Shown piece by piece: positions 35,230 through 43,930 of a stretch of 64,000 nt of DNA. The stretch is taken from the NCBI RefSeq assembly GCF_025464955.1, contig NZ_JAODNM010000037.1, forward strand, positions 62,001-126,000, given 5' to 3'. This DNA is from Amycolatopsis sp. (GTDB taxonomy: Bacteria > Actinomycetota > Actinomycetes > Mycobacteriales > Pseudonocardiaceae). Within the stretch, counting starts at the first letter, position 1. Each line of letters starts with the position of its first letter. The translations under genes and the position numbers were made by a program. The notes below the pieces were generated by a model. It was not told where the DNA came from and ran no database searches. It was given only the letters and a program-made list of their open reading frames with translations.

Positions 35230-36915
35230 TCAGGACAGCCGGGAGAGCTGGTCGCGGAGGGTGTCCAGGCCCATGCCGCCGAGTTGGAGCGCGCGGGTGT
35301 GGAAGTCCTTGATGTCGAAGGAATCCCCCTGCCGTTGACGCACTTCCTCGCGGGCGCTCAGCCACAGCCGCTCGCCGAGTTTGTACGCGGGTGCCTGGCC
35401 CGGCCAGCCGAGGTAGCGGTCGATCTCGTCGTAGACGTGAGCGGCGTCGGTGATCGTCCGGGTGAGCAGGAACTCCAGGCCCAGCTCCGGGGTCCAGCGC
35501 TCGCCCTCGTGGAAGCCGGTGCCGGCCGGGATCTCCAGCTCGAGGTGCATGCCGAGGTCGACGACCACCCTGGCGGTGCGGAACAGCTGCTCGGAGAGCA
35601 TGCCGAGCAGGTTGCCATCGTCGCTGAGGTACCCGAGGTCCTTCATCAGCCGCTCGGCGTAGAGCGCCCAGCCCTCGCCGTGGCCCGAGACGAACGACAT
35701 CACCCGCTGGTACTTGTTCAGCGACGCCGCCTGGGCTACCGCGGTGGCGATCTGCAGGTGGTGACCCGGGACGCCCTCGTGGTAGACGGTGCTGACCTCG
35801 CGCCAGGTGATGAACTCCTCCTTGTCGGCCGGGACCGACCACCACATGCGGCCCGGGCGGCTGAAGTCCTCGCTGGGGCCGGTGTAGTAGGCGCCGATCC
35901 CGCCACCGGGCGGCGCGATCTTGCACTCGAGCGCCATGAGCGCGTCGGGGATGTCGAAATGCTTGCCGCGCAAGGACTTCAGCGCGTCATCGGAGAGGTC
36001 CTGCATCCACTTTTCGAACGCGACGCGGCCGTTGACGCGGTATCGCTCGTCGGCGTCGAGCACTTCGGCGGCTTCGGCGAGCGTGGCTCCGGGCTTGATG
36101 CGCTCGGCAACGGCGAACATCTCCGCCTCGATGCGCGCGAACTCCGCCCAGCCCCACTCGTAGGCTTCTTGCAGGTCCAACGCCGCGCCGGTGAAGTACC
36201 GCGACCAGAGCCGGTAGGCGTCTTCGCCGACGGCGTCCTTCGTCGGCGCCTTCGGGGCCAGCTCCGCGCGCAGGAACCCGGCGAGCTCGGCGTAGGCCTC
36301 TTGCGCCGCGCGGGCAGCCTTGTCGAGTTCGGCGCGCTGCGCCTCGGACAGGTCTTTCGCGCCTGCAACGAACGTGGTGAAGAAGCCGGGCTCACTGCCC
36401 AGCCCGGCCCAGGTTTCGGCCTGCCCGGCGACCTTGGAGACCTGACGCAACGCCGAGACGTGGCCCTCGTCAGCCGCTCGCAGCAGCGAAGCCCGGATGC
36501 CGTCGAGCGCGCGAGGCACCTTGGTGAGCCGAGCCGCGATGACCGCCCAGTCCTCGGGAGTTTCGGCCGGCATCAGGTCGAAGACCACGCGCACGTCCTG
36601 GACCGGGCACGCGATCACGTTGAGCGCCGCGATGTCCAGTCCGGCCCGGTGGATCTCCAGTTCGAGGCCGATCCGCTCGCCGAACAGCGCCTTCGCGGCA
36701 CGCTCGGAGTCGTCTACCGGTTCGGCCGCTTCGACGTCGGCGAGCGCGCGTGCGGATAGCGATGCCCTGGCCGCGTACCCCTCCGGTGTGTAGTCGGGCA
36801 GCTGGTCGTCGTATCCGGTGATGCCCAAGAGCGTCGCCGTGACGGGGTCCGCCGCCGCGTACTCGTCGACAAAACGATCACAGATCTGGTGCACGCCTGG
36901 GTGAGGGGAAGCCAT
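35230..36915 (-). CDS. DUF885 family protein (putative zinc carboxypeptidase-like)
   Basis: A 561-residue helical protein of the DUF885 family, related in fold to M3-like metallopeptidases. The zinc-motif region is visible as VYHEGVPGHHLQIATA (HExxxxH-type ligands) with a downstream glutamate in SGHGEGWALYAERL. The substrate and role are unknown. ATG 36915 (MASPHPGVHQ) is preferred over GTG 36936. It is convergent with the GNAT gene and 42 nt downstream of metF, possibly co-transcribed. Confidence 0.85.
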   Translation of the reverse strand: MASPHPGVHQICDRFVDEYAAADPVTATLLGITGYDDQLPDYTPEGYAARASLSARALADVEAAEPVDDSERAAKALFGERIGLELEIHRAGLDIAALNVIACPVQDVRVVFDLMPAETPEDWAVIAARLTKVPRALDGIRASLLRAADEGHVSALRQVSKVAGQAETWAGLGSEPGFFTTFVAGAKDLSEAQRAELDKAARAAQEAYAELAGFLRAELAPKAPTKDAVGEDAYRLWSRYFTGAALDLQEAYEWGWAEFARIEAEMFAVAERIKPGATLAEAAEVLDADERYRVNGRVAFEKWMQDLSDDALKSLRGKHFDIPDALMALECKIAPPGGGIGAYYTGPSEDFSRPGRMWWSVPADKEEFITWREVSTVYHEGVPGHHLQIATAVAQAASLNKYQRVMSFVSGHGEGWALYAERLMKDLGYLSDDGNLLGMLSEQLFRTARVVVDLGMHLELEIPAGTGFHEGERWTPELGLEFLLTRTITDAAHVYDEIDRYLGWPGQAPAYKLGERLWLSAREEVRQRQGDSFDIKDFHTRALQLGGMGLDTLRDQLSRLS

Positions 36916-36957
36916 TCCGGCACCGTACCGGGCCACCCGTAATGGCGGCAGTCGGAT

Positions 36958-37842
36958 TTACGCCCTGGCGGGCACCAGGCCGAGCCTGCCGACGACTTCG
37001 CTGGTCGCCTTGGACCGGTTGAACGTATAGAAGTGCAGGTCCGGCACGCCCTCGGCGATGAGCCGCTCGCACAGCTCGGTGACGACGTCGATGCCCTCCG
37101 CCCGGAACGCCTTCGGGTCGTCGGCGAGCGGCTCGAGCCGGTCCAGCAGGATCTTCGGCGCGGGCGCGCCTGACAGCTTCACGGTCGTCTGCAGGGTGCG
37201 CAACGTCGTCAGCGGCATGATGCCGGGCAGCACCAGCGCGTCACAGCCGGCGGCCGCCACCCGATCGCGCAGACGAAGGAAGATCTCGGGCTCGAAGAAC
37301 AGTTGGGCGATGGCGAAGTCCGCACCGGCTTTGAGCTTGCGCACCAGGTACTTCGTGTCGCTGTCGAGGTCGGGCGAACGCGGGTGGCCGTACGGGGACG
37401 CGGAGACGCCGACACAGAAGTCGCCGAGCGAACGCACCAGCTCAACGAGCTCCTCGGCGTAGCAAAGGCCCTCCGGGTGCGGAATCCACTCGCCGTACGG
37501 GTCGCCGGGAGGGTCCCCGCGCAGCGCGAGGATATTGCGCACGCCGACCGCGGCGTACCAGCCGATGACGTTGCGGAGCTCGGCGACGGAGTGGTTGACC
37601 GCGGTCAGGTGGGCCATCGGCACGAGCGTGGTCTCGGTGGCGACCCTGGCGATACTGCGGATGGTGCCCTCGCGGCTGGACCCGCCCGCGCCGTAGGTGA
37701 TCGACATGTACGCCGGGTCGTAGGGCTCCAGTTCGCGGATGGCGCGCCAAAGGATGGCTTCGTCCGCCACGTCCTTGGGGGGAAAGAACTCGATGGAGAA
37801 CACCGGGGTGTCTCCTTGCAACCGTTCGACCACCGAAGTCAT
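36958..37842 (-). CDS. metF: Methylenetetrahydrofolate reductase
   Basis: Reduces 5,10-methylene-THF to 5-methyl-THF for methionine synthesis. The 294-residue TIM barrel has SIEFFPPKDVADE (catalytic Glu), SITYGAGGSSREGTI, NILALRGDPPGDP and FAIAQLFFEPE. The start is probably the ATG at 37842: a -10 element GATAAT (37857-37852, complement) ends 9 nt before it, fitting a leaderless mRNA. ATG 37851 would lie too close to the -10 box. It sits in the Rv2172c position of the mycobacterial block. Confidence 0.93.
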   Translation of the reverse strand: MTSVVERLQGDTPVFSIEFFPPKDVADEAILWRAIRELEPYDPAYMSITYGAGGSSREGTIRSIARVATETTLVPMAHLTAVNHSVAELRNVIGWYAAVGVRNILALRGDPPGDPYGEWIPHPEGLCYAEELVELVRSLGDFCVGVSASPYGHPRSPDLDSDTKYLVRKLKAGADFAIAQLFFEPEIFLRLRDRVAAAGCDALVLPGIMPLTTLRTLQTTVKLSGAPAPKILLDRLEPLADDPKAFRAEGIDVVTELCERLIAEGVPDLHFYTFNRSKATSEVVGRLGLVPARA

Positions 37843-37851
37843 GGCGCCCAT

Positions 37852-37857
37852 ATTATC
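37852..37857 (-). promoter_or_regulatory. -10 element of leaderless metF
   Basis: GATAAT on the complement predicts transcription starting at about 37842-37845, that is at or within 3 nt of the proposed ATG. It decides the metF start. Confidence 0.55.
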
Positions 37858-37985
37858 GGGAATTGTCCGTAGTATGAGAGGCGCTCTCGCGATCCGGCAG
37901 TCAAGCCCGCCTGGACCGCGGTGTGGCAGTACCGCTCCCGCGACCTCGAATTGCGCGGAACCGGCTCAGACCGGAGGGTGAGGCT

Positions 37986-38687
37986 ATGACCAGCACAATT
38001 GCCCAGCACGTGGCAGGCGTCGACCCGCGGACGGACGAGGAGGTGCGGGTCGCGGTCTTCCGTGCGTTCGCCACCTACGGCAGAGCGCCTTCCTGCGCCG
38101 AGCTGGCCCAAGCCGCCGGCGGTTCGCTGGCGGTGGCCAAGATCTCACTGCACCGGCTGGCCGAGGACCACCACCTGGTGCTGGACGAGTGCGAACACAT
38201 CGTGCTGGCTCATCCGTTCGCGTCCATTCCGCTCGGTTTCTCCGTGATGGGCGCGAAGACGCTGTGGTGGGGAGGCTGCGCGTGGGACTCGTTCGCGCTG
38301 CCGCACCTGGTGCCCGCCGAGCCGGAGGTGCTCGTCTCCACCCGTTGCCCCGGCTGCGCGGAGCCCCACGCGATCGTCGTCAACCGCGAGGCCCCGCCGG
38401 CCGGTGACCAGGTGGCGCACTTCCTCGTGCCCGTCGGGCACATGTGGGATGACGTCGTGCACACGTGCGCCAACCAGCGGATCTTCTGCGGCGAAGCCTG
38501 TGTGGAGGCCTGGCTGGCCGAGACCGGCGGCGACAAGGGCCACGTGATGGACCTGACGACGCTGTGGAACCTCGCCTCCCGCTGGTACGAAGGCCGCCTC
38601 GACCGCGGCTACCGGCGCCGGGACCCGAAAACCGCGTCCGACTACTTCGCCGGAGCCGGGCTGACCGGGCCGTTCTGGGGCTCGTAG
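37986..38687 (+). CDS. MerB-like organomercurial (alkylmercury) lyase family protein
   Basis: A 233-residue protein with an N-terminal winged-helix-like region and a MerB domain. The three catalytic residues of MerB (Cys96, Asp99, Cys159 in the R831b enzyme) have counterparts Cys98 and Asp101 in WWGGCAWDSF and Cys161 in DDVVHTCANQ. It therefore could protonolyse carbon-mercury bonds. There is no merA, merR or merT nearby, so another substrate is possible. GGAGG 7 nt before ATG 37986 supports the start. It is divergent from metF. Confidence 0.82.
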   Translation: MTSTIAQHVAGVDPRTDEEVRVAVFRAFATYGRAPSCAELAQAAGGSLAVAKISLHRLAEDHHLVLDECEHIVLAHPFASIPLGFSVMGAKTLWWGGCAWDSFALPHLVPAEPEVLVSTRCPGCAEPHAIVVNREAPPAGDQVAHFLVPVGHMWDDVVHTCANQRIFCGEACVEAWLAETGGDKGHVMDLTTLWNLASRWYEGRLDRGYRRRDPKTASDYFAGAGLTGPFWGS

Positions 38688-38697
38688 GCTGCCGGGC

Positions 38698-38919
38698 ATG
38701 CCCAAGCCAGTGTCGAAGCCAGCCCAGCAACCGGCCGCGAAGCCGCGGTGGAAGCCGACACCGCTGCAGGTCCGCAACATCCTCGTGGCCATCCTGATGG
38801 CCGCCGGGCTGGTGTGGAACCTCGCCAACGGCAGCGTCTGGTGGCTCCCCGCCATCTTCGCGATGGGCTGCGCGCTGGCCATCGCCTCGGCCGTGATCAA
38901 TCGCAACGGACTCCGCTAA
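38698..38919 (+). CDS. Small membrane protein
   Basis: A 73-residue protein with a proline/lysine-rich N-terminus (MPKPVSKPAQQPAAKPRWKP) and two predicted TM segments (about 28-45 and 48-66). It begins 10 nt after the MerB-like gene stop and is probably co-transcribed. Function is unknown. Confidence 0.65.
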   Translation: MPKPVSKPAQQPAAKPRWKPTPLQVRNILVAILMAAGLVWNLANGSVWWLPAIFAMGCALAIASAVINRNGLR

Positions 38920-38989
38920 CGCTGAGCGGTCCGCCACATCTTGGCCACCCCGCGACGTACGCCCGGCGCGGTTCCCGCAGGATAGGACC

Positions 38990-40081
38990 ATGAGCGCGCC
39001 CGGCTACGACGAAGACCTCCCGGCGAACGTCGAGCGGGCACTTGCCGAGTTCCTCGGCCGCGCGGGCGAGGAGATCTGCCGCACCGAGCCCAGCGTCCGG
39101 CCAGGGATCGACGCGCTGGGCGAGTTCGTGCTCGGCGGTGGCAAGCGCTTGCGACCCACTTTCGCGTGGTGGGGCTGGCGCGGCGCGGGCGGCGATCCCT
39201 CGGGTCCCGACGCGGAAGGCGTCCTCCAGGCCGCCGCGAGCCTGGAGCTGATCCAGGCCTGCGCGCTGATCCACGACGACCTCATCGACTCTTCGGACTC
39301 GCGCCGCGGCTCCCCCACCGTGCACATCGCGTTCGCCAAGCAGCACGCCGACCAGGGCTGGCTGGGCCTGCCCTCGACGTTCGGCCTGGCCAGTGCCGTG
39401 CTGATCGGCGACCTCGCGCTGGCCTGGGCGGACGACATGTTCGCCGACGCAGCCCTCCCTGCCGCGGCGATGGCCGCCGCGCGCCCGGCGTGGCGCGCCA
39501 TGCGGACGGAGGTCCTCGCCGGGCAGTACCTGGACGTACGCACGCAGGCCACCGGCGACGCGTCCGTCGAGGCCGCGCTGCGCATCGACATGCTCAAGAC
39601 CGCCGCGTACACCGTGCAGCGGCCGCTGCACCTCGGCGCTTCGCTGGCCGGCGCCGAAGACGAGCTGATCGCGACGCTCCTCGAGTTCGGCGGCGATCTC
39701 GGCGTCGCGTTCCAGCTGCGGGACGACCTGCTCGGCGTCTTCGGGGACCCGTCGGTGACCGGCAAACCCGCGGGTGACGACCTCCGCGAAGGCAAGCGGA
39801 CGCTGCTGGTCGCGCTCGGCCTAGAGCTGGGCGCCGAACAGGGCAAGTCCGCCGCGGCCGGGGTCATCGCGGACGCGATCGGAAAGGCCGACCTGTCCGA
39901 TCAGGCCGTCGAACTGGTCCGCGAGGCGCTGACCGAGGTCGGCGCACCGGACGCCGTCGAGCGGCGCATCGACGAGCTGACCCACACCGCGATGGCCGCG
40001 CTCGACCGGGCCCACCTGGCCGATCCCGCGCCCGCCCGACTCACCGAGCTGGTGGTCAAGGCCACCAAGCGGGCGTCCTAG
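38990..40081 (+). CDS. crtE: Polyprenyl (geranylgeranyl) diphosphate synthase
   Basis: A 363-residue trans-prenyltransferase. The first Asp-rich motif is DDLID (96-100), with no two-residue insertion, and the second is DDLLGVFGD (245-253). GGGKRLRP (49-56) binds the diphosphate. Its position at the head of crtI-crtB implies it makes GGPP (or FPP) for carotenoid synthesis; in mycobacteria the equivalent slot is idsA2. The stop overlaps the crtI GTG by 1 nt. Confidence 0.92.
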   Translation: MSAPGYDEDLPANVERALAEFLGRAGEEICRTEPSVRPGIDALGEFVLGGGKRLRPTFAWWGWRGAGGDPSGPDAEGVLQAAASLELIQACALIHDDLIDSSDSRRGSPTVHIAFAKQHADQGWLGLPSTFGLASAVLIGDLALAWADDMFADAALPAAAMAAARPAWRAMRTEVLAGQYLDVRTQATGDASVEAALRIDMLKTAAYTVQRPLHLGASLAGAEDELIATLLEFGGDLGVAFQLRDDLLGVFGDPSVTGKPAGDDLREGKRTLLVALGLELGAEQGKSAAAGVIADAIGKADLSDQAVELVREALTEVGAPDAVERRIDELTHTAMAALDRAHLADPAPARLTELVVKATKRAS

Positions 40082-41556
40082 TGCGGACGGTCACCGGGCG
40101 CACCGACCACGTCGTGGTGATCGGCGCCGGGCTCGCCGGGCTTTCCGCGACGCTGCACCTGCTCGGTGCCGGGCGCGGCGTCACGCTGCTGGAGCAGGAC
40201 GAACGACCGGGCGGCCGGGTCGGGCAACGCACGTCCGACGGGTACACCGTCGACACCGGGGCCAGCGTGCTCACCATGCCGGAGCTGCTCGACGAAGCGT
40301 TCGCCGCCGTCGGCGAGACCCTGGCCGGCAATCTCACGCTCACCCGGCTAGACCCCGCCTACCGCGCACACTTCGCCGACGGCAGCACGATCGCCGTACA
40401 CACGGACGCAGCCGCCATGGAAGCCGAGATCCACGAGAAGGCGGGAGCGCGCGAAGCGGACGGTTACCGCAGGCTTCGTGCCTGGCTGACCGAGTTGTAC
40501 GCCGCGCAAAAGGACCACTTCATCGGCGGCAACTTCGACTCGCCTCTGGATTTGGTACGCCCGGAGCTGGGGAAACTCCTCGCGCTTGGCGGGTTCGGCA
40601 GACTCGGTCCGCGCGTCGGGCGTTTCCTGCATGACGAGCGCGTGCGAAGGCTCTTCTCGTTCCAAGCGCTGTACGCGGGACTCGATCCGATGCGGGCGAT
40701 CGGCGCTTACGGCGTCATCTCGTACATGGACACCGTCGGCGGCGTGTACTACCCGGCGGGCGGGATGGGCCGGATCGCCGAGACGATGGCCGAAGCCGCT
40801 GGGCGCGCGGGTGCCGACGTGCGGTTCAAGACCGACGCGGCCTGGCTGGAGCGCGTGAACTCGCGTGTCCGGGCCGTACGCACTCGCACCGGTGAACGCA
40901 TCGAGTGCGACGCCGTCGTGCTCGCGACGGAGTTGAGCAGCGCGTACCGGTTGCTCGGCGCGAAGCCACGACGTCTGCTTCCGCTGCGCTACTCGCCGTC
41001 AGCCGTCGTGGTGCACGGCCACACCGCGACGACGTGGCCGCAACTGGACCACCACACGATCTTCTTCGGTGCCGCGTGGGAAAAGACGTTCTCCGAGCTC
41101 ATCCGGGAAGGTGCGCTGATGAGCGACCCCTCGCTGCTGGTCACCAGGCCCACCGCGACCGACCCGGCGCTCGCCCCGGACGGACGCCAACTCGTCTCGG
41201 TGCTGGCCCCGGCGCCGAACCTCGTCCGCGGACGCATCGACTGGGCCCGCGTCGGTCCCGCCTACCGCGACGAACTGCTCGGCACGCTGGCCGCGCGCGG
41301 GGTCACCGGTTTCGACCGTGAGTTCGAGGTCACCGAGGTGGTCACCCCCGCCGACTGGGCCGCTCGCGGACTTGCCGCGGGCACGCCGTTCTCGCTGGCC
41401 CACACCTTCGCCCAGACCGGGCCGTTCCGGCCGCGGAACATGCCGCTGGGCCTGGAAAACGCGGTACTCGCCGGCTGCGGCACCACCCCGGGTGTCGGCA
41501 TCCCGCCGGTCGTCATCTCCGGGCGGCTGGCCGCGGCGCGGGTCACCGGCGTCTGA
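40081..41556 (+). CDS. crtI: Phytoene desaturase family FAD oxidoreductase
   Basis: A 491-residue CrtI-type desaturase that introduces double bonds into phytoene. The N-terminal FAD motif is HVVVIGAGLAGLSATLHLLG and the C-terminal signature is ENAVLAGCGTTPGVGIPPVVISGRLAA. It starts with GTG 40081 overlapping the crtE stop, and its stop overlaps the crtB ATG (TGATG). The number of desaturation steps cannot be read from sequence. Confidence 0.94.
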   Translation: MRTVTGRTDHVVVIGAGLAGLSATLHLLGAGRGVTLLEQDERPGGRVGQRTSDGYTVDTGASVLTMPELLDEAFAAVGETLAGNLTLTRLDPAYRAHFADGSTIAVHTDAAAMEAEIHEKAGAREADGYRRLRAWLTELYAAQKDHFIGGNFDSPLDLVRPELGKLLALGGFGRLGPRVGRFLHDERVRRLFSFQALYAGLDPMRAIGAYGVISYMDTVGGVYYPAGGMGRIAETMAEAAGRAGADVRFKTDAAWLERVNSRVRAVRTRTGERIECDAVVLATELSSAYRLLGAKPRRLLPLRYSPSAVVVHGHTATTWPQLDHHTIFFGAAWEKTFSELIREGALMSDPSLLVTRPTATDPALAPDGRQLVSVLAPAPNLVRGRIDWARVGPAYRDELLGTLAARGVTGFDREFEVTEVVTPADWAARGLAAGTPFSLAHTFAQTGPFRPRNMPLGLENAVLAGCGTTPGVGIPPVVISGRLAAARVTGV

Positions 41557-42497
41557 TGAGTACGAGCGAGCTGGACGCGGCCGGCATCTCCGAACCGGCG
41601 ATGCGCGCGGCGTACACCGAGTCCCGCCGGATCAACGCGCACCACGGCCGCACGTTCTTCCTCGCGACGCGGCTGCTGCCGCCTCGAGTCAGGCCGGCCG
41701 CGCATGCGTTGTACGGGTTCGCTCGCGCGGCGGACGAAGTCGTCGACAACCCCGCTCCCGGCAGCGATCCGAGTGCCGCGTTGAAGACACTGGCTGAATC
41801 GCTGTACGCGGTGTTGGACGGCGAAGCGCCGGTTGACCCGGTACTGGCGGCCGTCGCGGATACGGCCCGCCGCTACGACATCGACCGCGGGCTGTTCGGC
41901 GCGTTCCTGCACTCGATGCGTATGGATCTGCACGTGACCGAGTACGCGACCTACGCCGACCTCGGCGAGTACGTCTACGGCTCGGCGTGTGTGATCGGCC
42001 TGCAGATGCTGCCGATCCTCGGCACGGTCGTGCCACGGGAGGAGGCTGCGCCCAGCGCCGCCGCACTCGGCGAAGCCTTTCAGCTCACCAACTTCCTGCG
42101 CGACGTCGGCGAGGACCTCGACCGCGGGCGGGTCTATCTGCCCGCCGAGGAACTCGCTGTGTACGGAGTGGACCGTGAACTGTTGTCATGGTCACGGTTG
42201 CGGGACACCCCGGATCCGCGGATCCGGCGCGCGCTGGCCGGGGCGGTGTCGAGGAACCGGGCCGTCTACCGTCGCGCGGCGGTAGGGATTCCCTTGTTGC
42301 GCAGGGAATCCCAGCCTTGCGTGCACACCGCGCTGACGCTGTACGAAGCGATTCTGGACGAGATCGTCGACGCCGGCTACGACATCCTGAACCGCCGAGT
42401 ATCGATCGGAAACGGACGACGGCTGGCTGTCGCCGCACGAAGCTGGTGTAGCTCCACGTGGCAACGACAACGCGTCGCGCCTAGCCTGCGAACATGA
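41556..42497 (+). CDS. crtB: Phytoene synthase
   Basis: A 313-residue squalene/phytoene synthase family enzyme condensing two GGPP molecules. The Asp-rich motifs are ADEVVDN and, later, NFLRDVGEDLDRGRVYLP, both complete. It begins on the last base of crtI. The C-terminal segment is basic with a tail ending WQRQRVAPSLRT. It overlaps the next gene by 4 nt (ATGA), so the oxidoreductase behind it is part of the operon. Confidence 0.93.
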   Translation: MSTSELDAAGISEPAMRAAYTESRRINAHHGRTFFLATRLLPPRVRPAAHALYGFARAADEVVDNPAPGSDPSAALKTLAESLYAVLDGEAPVDPVLAAVADTARRYDIDRGLFGAFLHSMRMDLHVTEYATYADLGEYVYGSACVIGLQMLPILGTVVPREEAAPSAAALGEAFQLTNFLRDVGEDLDRGRVYLPAEELAVYGVDRELLSWSRLRDTPDPRIRRALAGAVSRNRAVYRRAAVGIPLLRRESQPCVHTALTLYEAILDEIVDAGYDILNRRVSIGNGRRLAVAARSWCSSTWQRQRVAPSLRT

Positions 42498-43282
42498 CGA
42501 CAGCAGCACAAAGGCCGGTCCGGATCGGCCTGCAGATCCAGCCCCAGCACGCCGACTACAAGACCATCCGCCGCACCGCGTCGGAAGCCGAAGACCTCGG
42601 TGTCGACATCGTGTTCAACTGGGACCACTTCTATCCGCTGTACGGCGAAGCGGAAGGCCTGCACTACGAGTGCTGGACCATGCTCGCCGCCTGGGCGGAA
42701 TCCACCTCCCGCGTCGAAATCGGCGCGCTGGTGACGTGCAACAGCTATCGCAACCCGGAACTGCTCGCCGACATGGCCCGCACGGTCGACAACATCTCCG
42801 ACGGCAGGCTCATCCTCGGCATCGGCTCCGGCTGGTTCGAAAAGGACTACGACGAGTACGGCTACGAGTTCGGCACCGCAGGTGGGCGGCTGAACAGTCT
42901 CGCCGAGTCGCTGCCGCGCATCGAATCCCGGCTGGCCAAGCTGAATCCGCAGCCGGTCCGCGACATCCCGGTGCTCATCGGCGGTGGCGGCGAGAAGAAG
43001 ACCCTCAAGCTGGTCGCCAAGCACGCCGACATCTGGCACAGCTTCGGTGACGCGGAGGTCCTCAAGCACAAGCTGGAGGTCCTCGCGGGGCACTGCAAGG
43101 ACGTCGGCCGCGATCCGGCGGAGATCGAGGTCTCCACCGCCGTCAGCAAGGAGCCGGAGGAGGTCGGCGGGGAGCTGCGCGACCTCGGCGCCAGCCTGTT
43201 CACCGTCGCCGCCAGCGGCCCCGACTACGACCTGGACCTGCTCAAGCGCTGGATCACCTGGCGGGACAAGCAGCACTCGTGA
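42494..43282 (+). CDS. LLM-class F420-dependent oxidoreductase
   Basis: A 262-residue luciferase-like TIM barrel. The sequences GLQIQPQHADYKTIRRTASEAEDLGVD, LILGIGSGWFEKDYDEYG and VLIGGGGEKKTLKLVAKHADIWH are typical of F420-dependent members of the LLM family. It is translationally coupled to crtB, so it might act on a carotenoid or its precursor, or merely share the transcript. Its stop codon TGA is formed by the left arm of repeat R1. Confidence 0.85.
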   Translation: MTTAAQRPVRIGLQIQPQHADYKTIRRTASEAEDLGVDIVFNWDHFYPLYGEAEGLHYECWTMLAAWAESTSRVEIGALVTCNSYRNPELLADMARTVDNISDGRLILGIGSGWFEKDYDEYGYEFGTAGGRLNSLAESLPRIESRLAKLNPQPVRDIPVLIGGGGEKKTLKLVAKHADIWHSFGDAEVLKHKLEVLAGHCKDVGRDPAEIEVSTAVSKEPEEVGGELRDLGASLFTVAASGPDYDLDLLKRWITWRDKQHS

Positions 43283-43347
43283 GTGTTCCGGCTCGTTACT
43301 GTGCCCTGCGGGACACCCGCACCCGGGCATGCCGGAACACTCAGGAG
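43276..43347. repeat. 72-bp hairpin element R1 between convergent genes
   Basis: The left arm 43276-43292 pairs with the right arm 43331-43347 over 17 bp with one mismatch; the core is GTGAGTGTTCCGG. The middle contains CCTGCGGGACACCCGCACCC. In reverse orientation the same 72-bp element occurs at 56493-56564 (R2). The stop codons of both flanking convergent genes lie inside the arms. Confidence 0.88.
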
Positions 43348-43907
43348 TCCTGGTCTCGCTGCGCACGGCGATGAGCGGCCACCCGCTCCCTCGTCGCGCA
43401 GCGTGGTGAGCAGTAGCGCTGAGGACTCCCGCCGGCGGCGTGGACGAACGCCTTCCCACAGGTCGGGGACGCGCACACGCCGCCGGGCGGGGTCTGGCGG
43501 TCGGCCAGCAGCACCGCGAGCGCCAGGCAGGACGACGTGACCAGCCAGGTGCCCCACGGACCGTCGTCCTCGCTGTCGACGTGCAGGTGCCAGCCGAACT
43601 TGCCGCCGTGCGTGGTCAGCCTGGGCGGAAACGCGTGGCGGGCGAGCAAGCCGTTGAGCAGCTCCGCCGCCTGATCGACGTCGACCGCCGCGAACACTTC
43701 GCGCACTAAGCCGGCTGCTTCGCGCATCTCATCGACGGCCTCGCGGGAAAGATCGCCGAGGTCGGTTTCGCCATGCGCGCGCAGCACTTCGGCGACTTTC
43801 TCCAGGTCGGGCCGGTCGACCTCCAGCACCTCCAGCAGGTCGGCCGCGCGCCGAGCGGCGTCGCGGGCAGCGCGGCCGGGCCGAAAATCCTCTTGCGGGA
43901 CGGGCAT
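43341..43907 (-). CDS. CGNR zinc-finger domain protein (paralogue 2)
   Basis: A 188-residue protein with an ABATE-like helical domain and the C-terminal CGNR finger CASPTCGKAFVHAAG...RYCSPRCATRERVAAHRR. It is presumed to be a transcription factor. ATG 43907 is preferred: a -10 element TACAGT ends 6 nt before it, implying a leaderless mRNA; ATG 43928 lies upstream of that -10. It is divergent from an MFS gene, as paralogue 1 is from a methyltransferase gene. Confidence 0.82.
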   Translation of the reverse strand: MPVPQEDFRPGRAARDAARRAADLLEVLEVDRPDLEKVAEVLRAHGETDLGDLSREAVDEMREAAGLVREVFAAVDVDQAAELLNGLLARHAFPPRLTTHGGKFGWHLHVDSEDDGPWGTWLVTSSCLALAVLLADRQTPPGGVCASPTCGKAFVHAAGGSPQRYCSPRCATRERVAAHRRAQRDQDS

Positions 43908-43930
43908 GTCCACACTGTAACGTCTCATTT
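43908..43930. promoter_or_regulatory. Compact divergent promoter of CGNR paralogue 2 and MFS gene
   Basis: Only 23 bp separate the two start codons. TACAGT (43919-43914, complement) serves the CGNR gene. For the rightward gene TAACGT (43917-43922) ends 8 nt before its ATG. Both transcripts would be leaderless and the -10 boxes overlap, so the CGNR protein may control both. Confidence 0.5.

Noticed and set aside
37843..37985. SAM or cobalamin riboswitch upstream of metF
   Set aside because: The leader appears to be absent (leaderless start) and no conserved riboswitch core was recognised.
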